Origin: Gnetum montanum
Taxonomy: Eukaryota > Streptophyta > Gnetopsida > Gnetales > Gnetaceae
DNA: 64,000 bases
NCBI GenBank assembly: GCA_015680685.1
Contig: MNCI01015796.1
Span: forward strand, 147,454 to 211,453
Reading direction: 5' to 3'
Made by a program: the position numbers and the translations under genes. The notes under the pieces were generated by a model. That model saw only the letters and a list, made by a program, of their open reading frames with translations. It ran no database searches and was not told the origin of the DNA. Positions 46,560 to 57,235 of the stretch are shown in pieces (position 1 is the first letter of the stretch; each line of letters starts with the position of its first letter).

Positions 46560-47617
46560 CTGATCTAGAGTGCAACTTGTGGTGCATATGTTAATGATGA
46601 AATGAATCTATCATTCTTTAATTATCTTAATGTTTGAAGGCTTCCTAGATCTTAGTGTTTTTGGATCAATGTCCCCTAGACTAAATTTTTTGAGCATTGA
46701 ACATGGAACACTAAATGGTATTTAACTAGATATGCCAACAATTGTAACTAGTAAGTAACTGGGTTGATACAAGCTAGGATCCTGAAAGGCTCATCATAGA
46801 ACTTTTGATTAGCCCCCTTCTTTGGTCTCATTTACCCCATATAATCCATCTTTACAAGATCCTATTTTCCAACAACAAACCCTAATTTCCTCCTCTTGGT
46901 ATCCATGTGTTTTTTCATATGTTGGATAGACTTCTCCAAGTACAACTTGGTAACTTGAATATGATATGTTTAGGATTTGAAAAATTCATTTGCCAAAGGA
47001 TTGAAACCTTGATGTAAGATTTCCATAAGTTAAGGAATTAATGGTTTTCATCCCAAGGTTAACTCTGCTAAAGAGAATATTATGACTAAGAACTTCTAAA
47101 TGTTGTAGCTAAACTAAGTCATAGCTTGCAAAGCCATCCATTTCATTTGATTAAATTGGATGAAGTGCTCTAGGTACTCCTCTAGAACTTTATTTACCTA
47201 TTCTATCTATCTATCTATCTGTGGATGATACCCTAAGGACATCTATAGCTTCATACCTAACATTTCAAATAAATGTTATCAAAAATCCCTTGTGAAACAA
47301 TATTTACAATAAAAAATAATGCTTTATGGCACCCCAAACTAGTGAACTATGTTATCAAAGAACAAAGATGTCAAATCCTTAGTTGTGCAAGGAGTAGAAT
47401 ATAGGATGAAGATGACATATTTCAAGAACTTATTTACAATTACAAGGATGTTGGAAAAATTTTGTGTTGTGGGAAGTTGTATGATGAAATTCATAGAAAT
47501 AATTACCCATGAAAGATCTGGATTTTCCAAGGGGCAAAGCAAGCCCCACAAGTTTCTCATTGGAACTTTTATCTTATTGTCAACCCAAATAGCCTTGCAA
47601 AAAAATTGCCACATCAA
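46560..47617 (-). pseudogene. pol: Integrase relic of element J
   Basis: A 92-codon frame (47339-47617) contains WVIISMNFIIQLPTTQN, NILVIVNKFLKYVIF and TTKDLTSLFFDNIV, the start of a Ty3/gypsy integrase core. The first catalytic aspartate (family SMDFI) is asparagine. A GPF-type tail follows near 46740-46800 (PFRILACINPVTY, then YHLVFHVQCSK). A chromodomain cannot be confirmed. Confidence 0.75.
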
Positions 47618-47989
47618 TCACTAAATTAGCTCAATAGAAACTTTGCTCCACTAACATCGCTATTTGTTTGTGACTGAGATGGCCCTCCTAGAGAGTGTTA
47701 TGACATTCATCAATGATTTGAGAATGCAAAGCATCCAAATCAAGAATATAAACTTGATTCTACTTGAACATAAATAGGTTATCAACTTTGCTGAAATTTG
47801 AGCCACCACCTTCATGGACTAGCTTCAACAACTCCCAAACATGCTAATCATGAAACAATTCATCCTTAACTTTATATCACAATTCATGGTTAGCCACCAC
47901 CAAACAGTTTTTGGGCTACCCCATGACCTCCATCAAGTGTACTTAAGGATATATGCTCAAAGCATCTACTACCATAGTATCTCTTCCTT

Positions 47990-48520
47990 GCCAATAGACA
48001 AACTAAAGATTGAACTCTTGTAACAAGCTCAACCATTGAGCTTGCATCAACTTTAACTTGGATTGGTTGAAGAGGTAGCTTATGATAGTTTTGTTAGTTT
48101 TGACTACTAGAGGGTAACCAAGGAGATAGTGTCACCATGTGCAAAGGCAATACGTAATGGGGAATGTCTCCTTTTCATGCACTAGCCACAACTACAGTAT
48201 TTGATTTAGCTTCTTAGATTCAAATGCCACTAGATGATTGTTTTGTAAAACCATCCAATCAATTACCTCATCTAAAGAATTTGTATGAACTTTGAATAAC
48301 TTTGAGAAGTTAGGAAGGATCAACATAGACTAAGTTATGAGGGTCATCTTGATTTTATTAAAAGTTTTTTATACTAGTCACTCTAGTTTCAAGGAACATA
48401 TTTCTTTTACAAATTAGGTAAGGTTTTCATTTTTTCAAAGAATTCTTTGATAAACTTTATATAATAACTTCTCAATTCTAAGAATTAGCATAGCTAATGC
48501 ACATCTTCTAGGATAGGCCA
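47990..48520 (-). pseudogene. pol: RT-connection and RNase H relic of element J
   Basis: Blocks on minus: SYYIKFIKEFFEKMKTL (about 48420-48475), then VLQNNHLVAFESKKLNQIL (about 48190-48250), then AQWLSLLQEFNL and YWQGRDTMVVDALS (about 47955-48035). These are the connection and RNase H of a chromovirus-like gypsy element. Many stops. Confidence 0.75.
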
Positions 48521-48528
48521 TGTGGCAG

Positions 48529-49601
48529 TGATGAGATGCAGATTGCACAAGCCACGATATTGCGTACGCGATATCGCAGTTGACGCGATATCATGTCTTT
48601 CCCTGCAATATCGCATACGCAATATCGTGGTCCATCACCATATCTATAAATAAGAGGTGGCACTCCCTTCATTTCCCAATCCTGGCTAGAAGTAGCGAAG
48701 ATCTGGCAGTTTGAACACTCCAGAGTTAGATTAATTTCCCATGTGCCCGCAGTAGGAGTCCTAGAGTGATCGGCTCTTTATTTGAGCAACTTTGTAACCT
48801 GAACACAAGTTGTGTACAGTAATAAAGATGAACTTGATTGGATAAACCTTGCAGTACATGGTTTTATTTTGTTGTTAATTATTACTTTCCTAGTGCGTAC
48901 GAGTACGACTTGATTACGAGCATCTATAGATGTGTACGGCTAGTCAAAGAATCGGCTGCTCGTCGCAACGCGTGAGTACGACTTGATTACAAGCATTGGA
49001 CTGCTTGGTAACCCAGTAGCGTATTTCAAGATCTGTGCTTGGTAATCCCAGTGGTAGTCTAATGTGTACAGCTGGTCAAGGAATCAGCTACTCATCGCTA
49101 GGCTAGAACGTGTGATAAGTACGACTTGGCTATGAGCACCCACGGGTGTGTACGGCTAGCCAAGGAATCGGCTGCTTATCACACTTAGGCTAAATAGGTG
49201 CCTCAGTACGACCACTTTGAGCATGTTCGTTACGTGTGGTGATCCCAGTAACGATTAGCATTTGGTAGCCACAGTTGCATGGTTCAGGGTGTGTACGGTA
49301 AGTGGGAACGGATGCTGACACTAGTTAATTTAGACTTAGGACATTAGTTAGAGTTAGTTAGTTTCTCAACCCTTTCCCTGATAGCATAGGAGATAAACTT
49401 GAAAATGCCAAAAAAATCATATACCTCAGACTTGCTTAACCATACACCGTGACACATACAAGCAAGCCTGGGAAGACAACGAACAATTAACCCCAAGTGT
49501 TTCATGGGGCATTTAGGCATTTAGTCTGCGGAGTTCGACCGGATCGTGCGTGCTACGCTCGTTTCTTATGGTTGAGTGTAGGGGTACCTCACCACTCATC
49601 A
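48529..49601 (+). mobile_element. 5' LTR of element C (1073 bp)
   Basis: It has GATATC motifs before TATAAATA (48645-48652), AATAAA (48821-48826) and the four hairpin modules (about 48895-49325). Module 3 keeps outer arms GTGTGATAAG and CTTATCACAC, and its inner arms are CACCC and GGGTG. By eye it differs from the 3' LTR at roughly one base in fifteen, mostly transitions. Confidence 0.95.
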
Positions 49602-49602
49602 T

Positions 49603-49620
49603 TGGCGCAGTTTCCAGGGA
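49603..49620 (+). promoter_or_regulatory. Primer-binding site of element C
   Basis: TGGCGCAGTTTCCAGGGA starts two bases after the LTR. It resembles the TGGCGCCGTTGCCGGGGA-type site that I recall for Athila-like elements (tRNA-Asp), with a few mismatches. The tRNA assignment is from memory. Confidence 0.7.
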
Positions 49621-49743
49621 TTAAGTGTTTTTACGCCAATAGAACATAAGGGATATCACTCACATCGTTGTGAGCTTTAACGAACCTTCGGGTTAATCAG
49701 TTAATTAAGAACATAAATAACGGTAAAACAGCACACCATTAGG

Positions 49744-51585
49744 ATGGCTTCTTCTCATGAAATCAACTCACCTAAGGACAACATAGGAGACAGTCAGCAC
49801 CATACACATAACCCAAATCAGCCATGTCCTAAACAATCTAAGGTCACATATACTCATCCTGATGAGTATGTCCCTAACTTTACTTTTGTTCTCCATCAAG
49901 ATGAACAACTGCGGTGGAGAGATTTGCAAGGTAACATTGTGTTACCCCCAGATCGATCAATCTCTCGCATGCTTTTCCGTGCCTTGGTACAGATTGGCAT
50001 GACTGATCATTACACTGAATACGTTGCGGAAGATTTCGACATGAGGGATTATTATCCCATAGATGCCCAACGTATGAGAGATTTAAGGTAGGAGAGTCAA
50101 CATACTTTTCTAAAGGGCAAGACCCTGCACGTCCTTAGCGAAATAGGAGATGAGGAACCCCTTATCATGGGTTCTTTAGCAAAATATGTTCCCCCTCCTA
50201 ACGATGGTGAGGAGGATGAGTATCAGAACCTACGATCAACGATACATATCCCTAGTTCTGATACCCGTGAACACCAGCTGTTCATAGAGGGAACCACCAC
50301 TCATGCTAAGGACAAGCACTTTGATCGTCACAATGATCAGGGCTGCAGCAGTCGAAGAGAAGGCAAGAAACATTGTCATGGTGATGGTTCCCCTTCTTCT
50401 TCCCCTTCTTTACATCATTCACCCTCTCCTTCCACATCTGGGCGCAGCCACCATGAACACAAAGGTGAGGATAAAAGTAAAGAAGATGAAAAACCTCGAC
50501 GGGAAAGTCGAGAGAGAGGACAAGGGCATTGACGTAGGGAGAGTAGGGAATCATGCAGACATCATAGGTGTCATGAAAGAGACAATCATGATGAGCCCCT
50601 ACTCGTAACCTGAAGTATGCTTAACATAACAGAGGCAGTTAGGATTCCCACAAGGCATTTAAAGGATAGTCGGATCAAGTAATTAGACATGAACAATATC
50701 CCACAATTTGAAGGGGGATACAATGCTGATCTGCAAAATCATTTGCAGGCATTCCATGATGCCTGTGCCTTGCAGAATATTGATAGTGAGTGGCAAAAGC
50801 TTAAGTTGTTTCCAAGGATACTCATCAAAGAAGCAGAGAGCTAGTACCGGTCCTTAGAACCGGAAACCATCAGGAGGTGGAGTACGTTACTTGAACTATT
50901 CAACAAAAAATATCAAACGTACTCTAGAGTGTCCAATTTACGTAAGAAGATCCAAGGTTGGAAGCAAGGTCATCACGAACCCTTGGATGCTACCATGGCC
51001 TGCTATTATACATTGTTACATCGTTGCCCGGGCCATGGGTATGCACAACGGGATCAACTGCGCCACATCGTGGATGGGCTAAGGCATGAAATGAGACAAA
51101 CCCTTGGAACTTATGCCCAAGCCCATGAAGTGCAAAGCTTGTTGGAGCAAGTAGCAAATGAAGAAGGTGAGCTATGCAAAAGGGAAAGTGCGGAGGAGTA
51201 CAATCGTGATCCCTCCCTTCGAAAGAAGGGAGTGAAATTTTGTGATGAAGAGGATGAGTCACCAATTGAAGAGTTGGTGAACCGAAAAATCTTGCCGATC
51301 CAAAAGTTAACAACAAAAATAGCGGCTAAGATAGACGATGTATGGAGTTCCCTAGACTCTAAAATAGAAACAATCTTAAAAATTGTAGAAGAGTCTAAGG
51401 TTGAGCAAAGTAGTGACAAAGGAAAGAAAAAGTGGAGTGATTTAAGCCCTGCACATAACAAGGGTAAGGGGAAAATCACTAACTATGATGTGGCTGTAAA
51501 TTCTGACACAGACGATGATGGTGGATGTGAGGTCTGCTACTATGACCATCCTAAGGGATGTTGTCCTATTATCTCACATCTGTAG
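49744..51585 (+). pseudogene. gag: gag relic of element C
   Basis: The ATG at 49744 opens a frame that stays in register to the end of protease without any frameshift. Blocks: N-terminal THPDEYVPNFTFVLHQDEQL (about 49850-49908), Ser/His-rich basic linker (50380-50530), capsid block NIPQFEGGYNADLQNHLQAF (from 50696), open stretch 50929-51585 through HIVDGLRHEMRQTLGTYAQA, and a terminal zinc-knuckle-like CEVCYYDHPKGCCP. In-frame stops are TAG 50089, TGA 50530, TGA 50611, TAA 50680, TAG 50842 and TAG 51583. Four of these coincide with stops in element B. Confidence 0.88.
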
Positions 51586-52767
51586 GAGTCCGGGGTGTAT
51601 GCACTAAATCTAAGACTCAATCAATGACAAACACCCCGAAGGTTACCTTATCCACAAGGTAACCCAAGGCAGTTCCACCAACCACTAACGTATTACCCAA
51701 GTGGAACTCCACCTTAGCCCATCGGATAGCATCAGCAATGGAAATACCCACAGTCATGGGGGATGCCATTGCCGAAATAGCAGTGCCCTTACTGGCAGCC
51801 CGATCCTTATGGATATTATGTGCAGCAGCCGATTACTCCAAGTGACTCTATGGGTCACGCAACCCCGAACCGTCACTACCAAGCTCGGGAGCACTTCAGA
51901 AGGACTCCTTCTCCTCCGAGAGACACTCCATATCCACACCATCCTCCTAATCCAACCGCACCTCTTCCACCTCAAGTAGTTCCCGTAACACCTCCTACTC
52001 CAACAATGCAAGGGGAACTTCCTCCTCAACCGCAGCAACGTCACGCTGCGAGAGCTGTAAATATCCAACCTGCTGATGGTTCTGACAACTGTAAAAAGAG
52101 AAGACCTTACTTCAAAACCAAAAGCCCAGACAAACTCTAGCAACAACAAGCGGTTGAGGCCATGTACATGCCTCCACCATCTAACACTTCGGAGCACCCT
52201 TTAGTCCAACTGGGCATAACGCATACGGTTATGTTAACGCATACTATAACTGACTAGATCAAGGAAGGCCACCTTCCCAGGAAACTAAATGACCCTGGGA
52301 GTCCCTTTATTTATTTGCAGATCACTAGAAATGCACCACATCGAGCTCTTCTTAACTCAGGTTCCAGAGTCAACTTAATTTCACAAAATATGTATCACGC
52401 CTGGAACCTACCACAACTTAAGAAGAGCAATATCCAGCTAGAGTTGGTGGACCAGTCCATCACCATTCACTTGGGATAGGTAGAGGATGTTATTACCACT
52501 GTGTGTGGTTGGTCCTACGCAGCGGATTTTCTAGTGATCAATGTTAACAACAACGAAGGGGACTTCCCAATTATAATGGGAAGGGCATGGCTAAGCATAG
52601 TAGACGCATGCCTTAGGATCTGCGATCTTTCCTTGGAAATCTCTAAGATAAACATATGTGGAAAGATCGAGAAGTGGATAGTTCCATGCATCACATACAG
52701 TGATTCATCGGGTGATGACATGGAGGAAATGTCTCCATGTAACAGGTGTGCTCAAGAAACTCTGTAA
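51586..52767 (+). pseudogene. Pro-rich linker and protease relic of element C
   Basis: Same frame as gag. A Pro/Gln-rich linker (open 51820-52140) leads to the protease-like domain: FIYLQITRNAPHRALLNSGS (about 52302-52362), where the catalytic aspartate is asparagine (NSG), then NNNEGDFPIIMGRAWLSIVD (from about 52548). Stops are mostly TAG (for example near 51717, 51729, 51780, 52138, 52255, 52479). A family with a shorter linker in B has the same order. Confidence 0.82.
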
Positions 52768-53205
52768 CAAAGATGCCTATATGTAGCAACCACATAAGAA
52801 GTAGTAGACACCCCGTGGTTGACAGCTTCTCATAGGGATAAACAAATATACATGGAACGAATTGAGAAAACTCATGCCAACAATCGTGGCATAGACGCAT
52901 TGGAACGTGAGCATCGCTAACTTCCACCCCTGAATCTAAGATCATCAATTGGGAGAAGTTGGGCACTTCTAGGAAATTCAAACAAACGCTCATTACTTCG
53001 AATCTCTCCCTTACAACTCAGTCATGGGGGAGATGGCCACCTATGCTAACCATATGGGGCCCTCAGTTCTTTTTCAGTTTTTATTTTACAACGTTTTTGT
53101 TTTACACGTTTTTGTTTTACAAATTTCTTTAACTTTTCTAATTTTTGTTTTACAACTTTCTTTAACTTTTGATGTTTTTGTTTTACACCATCGTTATACT
53201 TTTCT

Positions 53206-53238
<33 letters not shown>

Positions 53239-54838
53239 CATCCACCATGTAAATTCGTCACCCAATAAGTGTTCAGACCGATGGGATTGATTGCTAATGT
53301 TTGGTTTTTAACTTTAAGTTACAATGTTGATACTAAGGTATGTTTCTTTTGATATGGCAGGCAATGAGATCACTTCATCCATCCATCCATCAAAGTCTAT
53401 GGTTTCTCTTGGCTTGGAAATGTATAGTTCCCTTCCAATAAGAACTTTAACAAATCGGTGACTGGGCATTTCTCAAACTAAGGAAGGACTCAAGGATTGC
53501 AAAGGGTGTGACTTCAAAGGAATTTGATGCTTTTGTGTTGATCATTCTCTTGGGTGTTTGGATGTTTTCTTCTTGAGTTTTCTTATTGTTCCAATGTTAC
53601 ACATTCTTTGGAAGCTGAGACAATAAAAATAAGAAGTCTTTGCATGGTGTGGTCCCCACGCATAAAAACACAAAACACAAAAAAAAAACAACAACAACAA
53701 CGAAAAGTGAGGATTCAAAGCACACCCCTTAGACGAAATAAAATTTGGGCTGCAAGCACTGGTTAGGGAACCAAAGTGTTCCCTCTACCTAAGGCCCTTC
53801 TCGCTTCCCGTTCTCTCCTTTTTTTCATTGGAATGGTGGTGGCTCTTTGAAGATGCATCCTTGTTATCCAAGTGGATGGTTTAACTAAATGCATTGATGC
53901 GAAGTCACTGGAAGTAGTTGGTTTGAGCCAGAGTTGGAATGAGATTCGCCCAGTCACATTAATCATAAAACACACAAGGGGCTGTACACCACCTTGTTCT
54001 TGGGATTCCATTCCACTTCCCTTCTCTCCACCCTTCTCTCCACTATTCACCTCATTGCCGGTTGTATCATTAGTGTATATATTTTGGTTGATGCATTGTT
54101 TTCTTTTTGGTAAATTCTTACGGTCAAGACTTTAACTCTTGTTCCAAAGGACATTCCCNATAGTTGTCCCTTTTTACCTATCTTTCTTACTCCTTTTATT
54201 TCTCCATTCTAACGCTACCAGAGGTTCACGATTAGTCATGGGGGTACGGGGCCTGCTTTTTCGATTTTTCTCCTAAGCCCCAAATTTTTTCGTTTATCTT
54301 CCTAACCCCTACACCTTCGGTAGTCATCATCTACATTTTCCCAGATCCATATCAACCATACCACAACCTAGCCAATGAACTTACACCGAAGCAAGGTATT
54401 AATTACTTAATGATTCAATTACCCTTGCTAATATATGATTGTGTTGTGTGTGCAGATGGCACTCATACAACAATGGAATGGATCTGGAGTAAACACTTGG
54501 AATGGAGAAACGCTGAAGCAGCTATGCAAGGAGCAGAATTGATGATGCGCTTACGGATGGACAACGGAAGGCGCAATCTGGGCGTTGGCAGCAGCAAGAC
54601 TCTTCTCTCTTCTTCTCTTCTATTCTCTCTCCTCTTTTCTCTCAACTTCCAAATGTGGCCTGATGTCATTGTAATAAGGTGTTCACCATTGTTGTCATGA
54701 ACACCAGTCTTGTCAAGTCTTGTAATAATGAACTGTTCACATGTCATTCCATTAGTTCTATTCCCCTTAATAATCCCATACCTACCTGATATCATTGTAA
54801 GAAACTTAAGGATGAATTTTCATTCAGTCATGGGGGTA
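52768..54838 (+). other. Deletion junction and 3' internal region of element C
   Basis: Homology to B runs to about 52985 (B 36735) and resumes at about 53000 (B 39610), so pol is deleted between. The 3' region has G-run motifs CAGTCATGGGGG at 53020, TAGTCATGGGGG at 54233 and CAGTCATGGGGG at 54825. It also holds a (GT)14 microsatellite at 53211-53238, an N at 54159, and a splice-acceptor-like GTTGTGTGTGCAG before ATGG at about 54442-54457. A CT-rich run follows at 54600-54645. Confidence 0.7.
54825..54838 (+). promoter_or_regulatory. Polypurine tract of element C
   Basis: CAGTCATGGGGGTA directly before the 3' LTR start TGATGAG, identical in position and sequence to element A (1079-1092). It would prime plus-strand DNA synthesis. 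Confidence 0.65.
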
Positions 54839-55753
54839 TGATGAGACGTAGATTGCACAAGCCGCAATATTGCGTACACGATATCGCATGTTTTCTTGCG
54901 ATATTGCGTACGCGATATCGCGGTCCACCACCATATCTATAAATAAGAGGCGGCACTTCCTTCATTTCCCAATCTTGGCTAGAAGTAGTGAAGCTCTGGC
55001 AGTTTGAACACTCCAGAGTTAGATTAATTTCCCATGTGCCTGTAGTAGGAGTCCTAGAGTGAACGACTCTTTATTCGAGCAACTTTGTAACCTGAACACA
55101 AGTTGTGTATGGAAATAAAGACAAACTTGATTAGATAAACCTTGTAGTACATGGTTTTATTTTGTTGTAATTTATTACTTTCCTAGTGCGTACGAGTACG
55201 ACTTGATTACGAGCATCTACGGATGTGTACGGCTAGTCAAGAAATCGGCTGCTCGTCGCAACGCGTGAGTACGACNNNNNNNNNNNNNNNNNNNNNNNNN
55301 NNNNNNNNNNNNNNNNNNNNNNNNNNNNNNNNNNNNNNNNNNNNNNNNNNNNNNNNNNNNNNNNNNNNNNNNNNNNNNNNNNNNNNNNNNNNNNNNNNNN
55401 NNNNNNNNNNNNNNNNNNNNNNNNNNNNNNNNNGTTCAGGGTGTGTACGGTAAGTGGGAACGGATGCTGACGCTAGTTAATTTAGACTTAAGACATTAGT
55501 TAGAGTTAGTTAGTTTCTCAACCCTTTCCCTGATAGCATAGGAGATAAACTTGAAAATGCCAAAAAAATCATATACCTCAGACTTGCTTAACCATACATC
55601 GTGACACATACAAGAAAGCCTGGGAAGACAACGAACGATTAACCCCAAGTGTTTCATGGGGCGTTTAGGCATTTAGTCTGTGGAGTTCGATCGGATCGCG
55701 CGTGCTACGCTCGTTTTGTATGGTTGAGTGTACGGGTACCTCGCCACTCATCA
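54839..55753 (+). mobile_element. 3' LTR of element C (with assembly gap)
   Basis: It is colinear with the 5' LTR up to 55275 and again from 55434. The run of N at 55276-55433 (158) replaces a stretch that is 299 bp in the 5' LTR (48983-49281). It contains modules 2-4, the most repetitive part. The gap length is therefore probably wrong by about 140 bp. Confidence 0.92.
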
Positions 55754-55758
55754 GGCAG

Positions 55759-55870
55759 TGACCTACACTTTCTTTAGATCTAGTTTCAGCTCACCTTCAC
55801 CAATGATGTGGTAGTAACCTTGGTGAAGGTCAACTTAAGAGAAGACTCAAGTGCCTGCTAGTTGGTCAGA
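55759..55870 (-). pseudogene. pol: Reverse transcriptase fragment of element J
   Basis: Beyond the second GGCAG the minus strand reads LAGT-VFS-VDLHQGYYHI-like sequence (about 55800-55860), the FSKIDLRSGYHQI block of chromovirus-type RTs, with stops. It joins the J relic left of element C; the catalytic YxDD region between them is missing. Confidence 0.6.
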
Positions 55871-56819
55871 TAGGTTTGAAACCAAAAATAACAAATGTTG
55901 GATTTTTTTAGAGTAGAATATAATAAGTTTTATTTTTATTATAAAATATGAGTTTAGTTTAATAAAATATATGAAATTTTTGAATTGATGGGTAGTTGTA
56001 ATGTTATTTTTCCCCAATCCATATATATATGTATGTATGTATATAATTTTTAGGGCTATTTTGACATTGGGGCTATATTGCCTTATTTTTAGTAAACTTT
56101 GCCCCACTTGTCATATATATATATTCAAGGAATTTCTTGGAAATTTGTATCACAAAATCATCAATGTAATTTTAGTAAAAATTTGACTATTTCATTATTA
56201 ATTCATCGATTTTTCAAAAATTCATCAATTGATCAACATTCATCAATATCATTCATCATTATTTAATCTTGGAAGTTGAATAGCTAGAATTGAAGATATT
56301 TACTATTTCAATTATATCTCAGTCATTCATAACATTCTTCAGTGATTCTAGATTTATAGAAAACTAGAATAGGTGGATACATGAAGAGAAAATTTTAGTT
56401 CAAAATCTATTTTTATTTTGAAATTTACTCTACAATGTGGCATATTTTCTAAATATAGAATTTTTACTAAAATGAATTGATGGTCAATGATTAGCTCATT
56501 TTTTCCTCATCACAAATTGATTTGATGTGAAATTATTTAAATTCTAATATCTGTGGAAAGGTTTAATTAAAATTTCAGCTTCAAAAACTTAATAAATTTT
56601 GAGTTATCATCTCTCAAAATTACACTATGAGAATTACTATAATTTTTGATAGATTAGAAAGAACATAATATAAAATTAGTTTCTAAATATTTTTTGTAGT
56701 ACATTTTTCCAAATTTAAGAGAAATTCCTAAGATTTTTTAAAATATAAATTTTATTAGCTAATTCATTATGAAGTTAATATAACCAAATAATTCTTTCAC
56801 TACCTAAAATTTCCCCACT

Positions 56820-56831
56820 TGGTATTAGAGC
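56820..56831 (+). promoter_or_regulatory. Primer-binding site of element K
   Basis: TGGTATTAGAGC, two bases after the probable LTR end, complementary apart from one base to initiator methionine tRNA, the usual copia primer. Confidence 0.8.
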
Positions 56832-56850
56832 ATTAGGTTCACCTACAAAA

Positions 56851-57212
56851 ATGAGCACAAAGACATAGCTAGATGCTCCATCGTCTTTGATGGCTCTCAA
56901 TACTTAATCCTATGGATAAGGATGATGAAATGCCTCCTTAAACATAATGATTATTAGGATATAATTAAAACTAGTTTTGAATTCATCTATGATTTTGAAG
57001 ATTTCATGAGATTACAAATCAAAGAATATGAAACAAAGAAGAAGAATAACAATTTGGCTCTCATGATGGTATTTACTAGTATCTTACAAGTTATTTCTAG
57101 TAGATATAGTCTTCATATTATTGTCAAAGAAGTGTGGGATAATCTCTAATCAGAATACAAAGCAAGCTTAAAAAATCAACAATTTCAGCAACTAATCTAC
57201 AAGGTTAGGTAC
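56851..57212 (+). pseudogene. gag: copia gag relic of element K
   Basis: From the ATG the sequence gives, with a few stops and frame changes, FDGSQYLILW, RMMKCLLKHNDY, FMRLQIKEYETKKKNNNLAL, then VKEVWDN and EYKASLKNQQFQQLIY. This is the typical copia gag (UBN2-like) pattern of a W-x-R-M start followed by AW/VW-D-L-x-x-Y. The gag would form the particle shell. Confidence 0.72.
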
Positions 57213-57235
57213 TTTTATTAATAAAGCTTAAAAAA

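Larger units (their letters stand above)
46480..48523 (-). mobile_element. Element J: chromovirus-like gypsy relic, main part
   Basis: On minus the order is connection/RNase H (48523 to about 47990), integrase (about 47900-47340) and integrase C-terminus (to about 46480). It is cut at 48524-48528 by element C. The reverse transcriptase part continues at 55759. A (TCTA)5 microsatellite lies at 47202-47221. Confidence 0.75.
48529..55753 (+). mobile_element. Element C: complete 7.2-kb pol-deleted Athila-like element
   Basis: LTRs at 48529-49601 and 54839-55753, TGATGAG...CTCATCA ends, target duplication GGCAG at 48524-48528 and 55754-55758. Inside are a primer site, gag and protease in one continuous frame, then a direct jump to the 3' region. 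Compared with B about 2.9 kb containing reverse transcriptase, RNase H and integrase is missing. It could only have moved with enzymes from a relative, unless the deletion came later. Confidence 0.95.
55896..57235 (+). mobile_element. Element K: 5' end of a Ty1/copia element
   Basis: Probable LTR 55896-56817 (TGTTGG...CCCCA), primer site TGGTATTAGAGC at 56820-56831 (one base from the initiator-Met consensus) and a gag relic from 56851. AT microsatellite-like sequence (about 56019-56043) lies in the LTR. The rest of the element is missing after about 57235. Confidence 0.7.

Noticed and set aside
51754-52197. 147-codon minus frame in element C
   Set aside because: Shadow of the Pro-rich linker frame on plus; Arg/Trp/Leu-rich composition mirrors the proline codons.
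53024-53290. Coding frame over 53024-53290
   Set aside because: It runs through T-rich repeats and a (GT)14 microsatellite; no conservation with B.
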